A stretch of 5,833 nt of DNA from Angelakisella sp. (GTDB taxonomy: Bacteria > Bacillota > Clostridia > Oscillospirales > Ruminococcaceae). The notes under the pieces are model-generated. The model saw nothing but the letters and a program-made list of their open reading frames with translations. It ran no database searches and had not been told where the DNA came from. Position numbers and translations under genes: made by a program. Positions 5,350 through 5,833 of this stretch are shown here, one piece after another (the first letter of the stretch is position 1; each line of letters opens with the position of its first letter). The DNA lies in the NCBI GenBank assembly GCA_022795575.1, contig JAAWGY010000167.1, forward strand, positions 1 to 5,833. Reading direction: 5' to 3'.

Positions 5350-5418
5350 ATAGCCTTTATTCACTTGTACCAGGACCTGAGGTGTTTCTTCCGCACCCTC
5401 TGCCCAGTGCATCTGCTT

Positions 5419-5505
5419 TGGCGGAGAGGGTGGGATTCGAACCCACGGCTCTAACGAGTCACTGGTTTTCAAGACCAGCTCCTTAAACCCCTCGGACACC
5501 TCTCC
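5419..5505 (-). tRNA. tRNA-Ser (anticodon UGA)
   Basis: Class II tRNA of 87 bases including encoded CCA (5419-5421). The acceptor GGAGAGG pairs with CCTCTCC with discriminator G, and the anticodon stem CTGGT/ACCAG carries loop CTTGAAA (TGA, complement at 5469-5471). A long variable arm and a T arm with TTCGAAT follow. It is first in the transcript, 69 bases before the other serine tRNA; together they read UCN and AGY serine codons. Confidence 0.97.
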
Positions 5506-5549
5506 ACAGCGGATTTCCTCGCCCGAAACGAGGTCAGGATACTTGTACA

Positions 5550-5578
5550 ATGATATCACGATTTTTGCGCGATGTCAA
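5550..5578 (-). promoter_or_regulatory. Promoter of the tRNA-Ser pair
   Basis: On the minus strand a perfect -35 TTGACA (5573-5578) and -10 TATCAT (5550-5555) are 17 bp apart, as expected for a strong stable-RNA promoter. A small stem, CCTCG/CGAGG, lies in the leader before the first tRNA. Between this promoter and the repeat at 5741 (5579-5740) I see no gene or clear signal. Confidence 0.85.
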
Positions 5579-5740
5579 GAGATAGCCTGTCCTTTTGGAG
5601 AAACTTTTTTTGGAACGGGCTGGAAGTGCTTTTGGCTTTGAGGGATAGCGACGCTTGGTTTTTGTGCAGGCTGCGGAGCTGACCTGTCCGGTGGGGGAGG
5701 GGTGACAGGGGCGGCAGAGGGCGCTACAGGAAAGGAAGCA

Positions 5741-5833
5741 GCCTGTCCCACAGGTTGTGCCCGCCCGGGCTACCGGGCCGCAGGTCCAGGGCCGCGCAGG
5801 CCCTGGTCGCTCCCGCAGGAGCGAAACTCCCCA
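5741..5833 (-). repeat. Palindromic intergenic repeat, copy 2 (inverted relative to copy 1)
   Basis: The reverse complement of this stretch matches copy 1 (2443-2537). Its first stem is CGCTCC/GGAGCG (5808-5823), one pair shorter than in copy 1 and with a T-A pair where copy 1 has C-G, so both sides changed together. The last hairpin (CCTGT/ACAGG) is perfect here. The match runs to the window edge, so the element may extend further. Confidence 0.85.

Overview
The window looks like chromosome of a GC-rich anaerobic Clostridia species, most likely a gut Oscillospiraceae-type bacterium. This is inferred from Firmicutes-style promoters and AGGAGG-type ribosome binding sites, tRNA genes with encoded CCA, a class B sortase, paired half-size CHR transporters and GC-rich palindromic intergenic repeats. 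No rRNA, CRISPR array or transposase is present.

Layout. Positions 1-810 are visibly more A+T-rich than the rest. They hold a divergent promoter region, one XRE-type repressor gene (145-672, + strand) and a bidirectional terminator. Every other gene lies on the minus strand. In order of transcription from the right end these are: a consensus promoter at 5550-5578 driving tRNA-Ser(UGA) and tRNA-Ser(GCU); a class B sortase (4260-5042); a promoter at 4228-4256 driving tRNA-Val(GAC); a translationally coupled pair of CHR-family (chromate transporter) half-proteins (3128-3934 and 2574-3131); and a GMP synthase gene, guaA (818-2107), whose 3' end faces the XRE region. A GC-rich palindromic repeat of 93-95 bp occurs twice in opposite orientation (2443-2537 and 5741-5833). 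It brackets the CHR, tRNA-Val, sortase and tRNA-Ser block.

How the parts relate. The two CHR halves probably assemble as a heterodimeric inner-membrane oxyanion transporter; the first carries an unusual Lys/Ala tail of about 79 residues. GuaA keeps an apparently complete ATP pyrophosphatase and dimerisation part but has lost the core of its glutamine amidotransferase domain, so it may run on free ammonia or a partner glutaminase. The sortase stands alone, with no substrate gene beside it. The XRE gene next to the 3' end of guaA, with two GTTGCCAAA repeats between them, suggests the edge of an integrated element, because guaA 3' ends are a known insertion hotspot.

Most unusual points: the amidotransferase-less GuaA, the histone H1-like tail on a CHR transporter, a terminator-like structured leader directly before the CHR operon with no room for a promoter after it, and the inverted repeat pair whose stem has changed on both sides.
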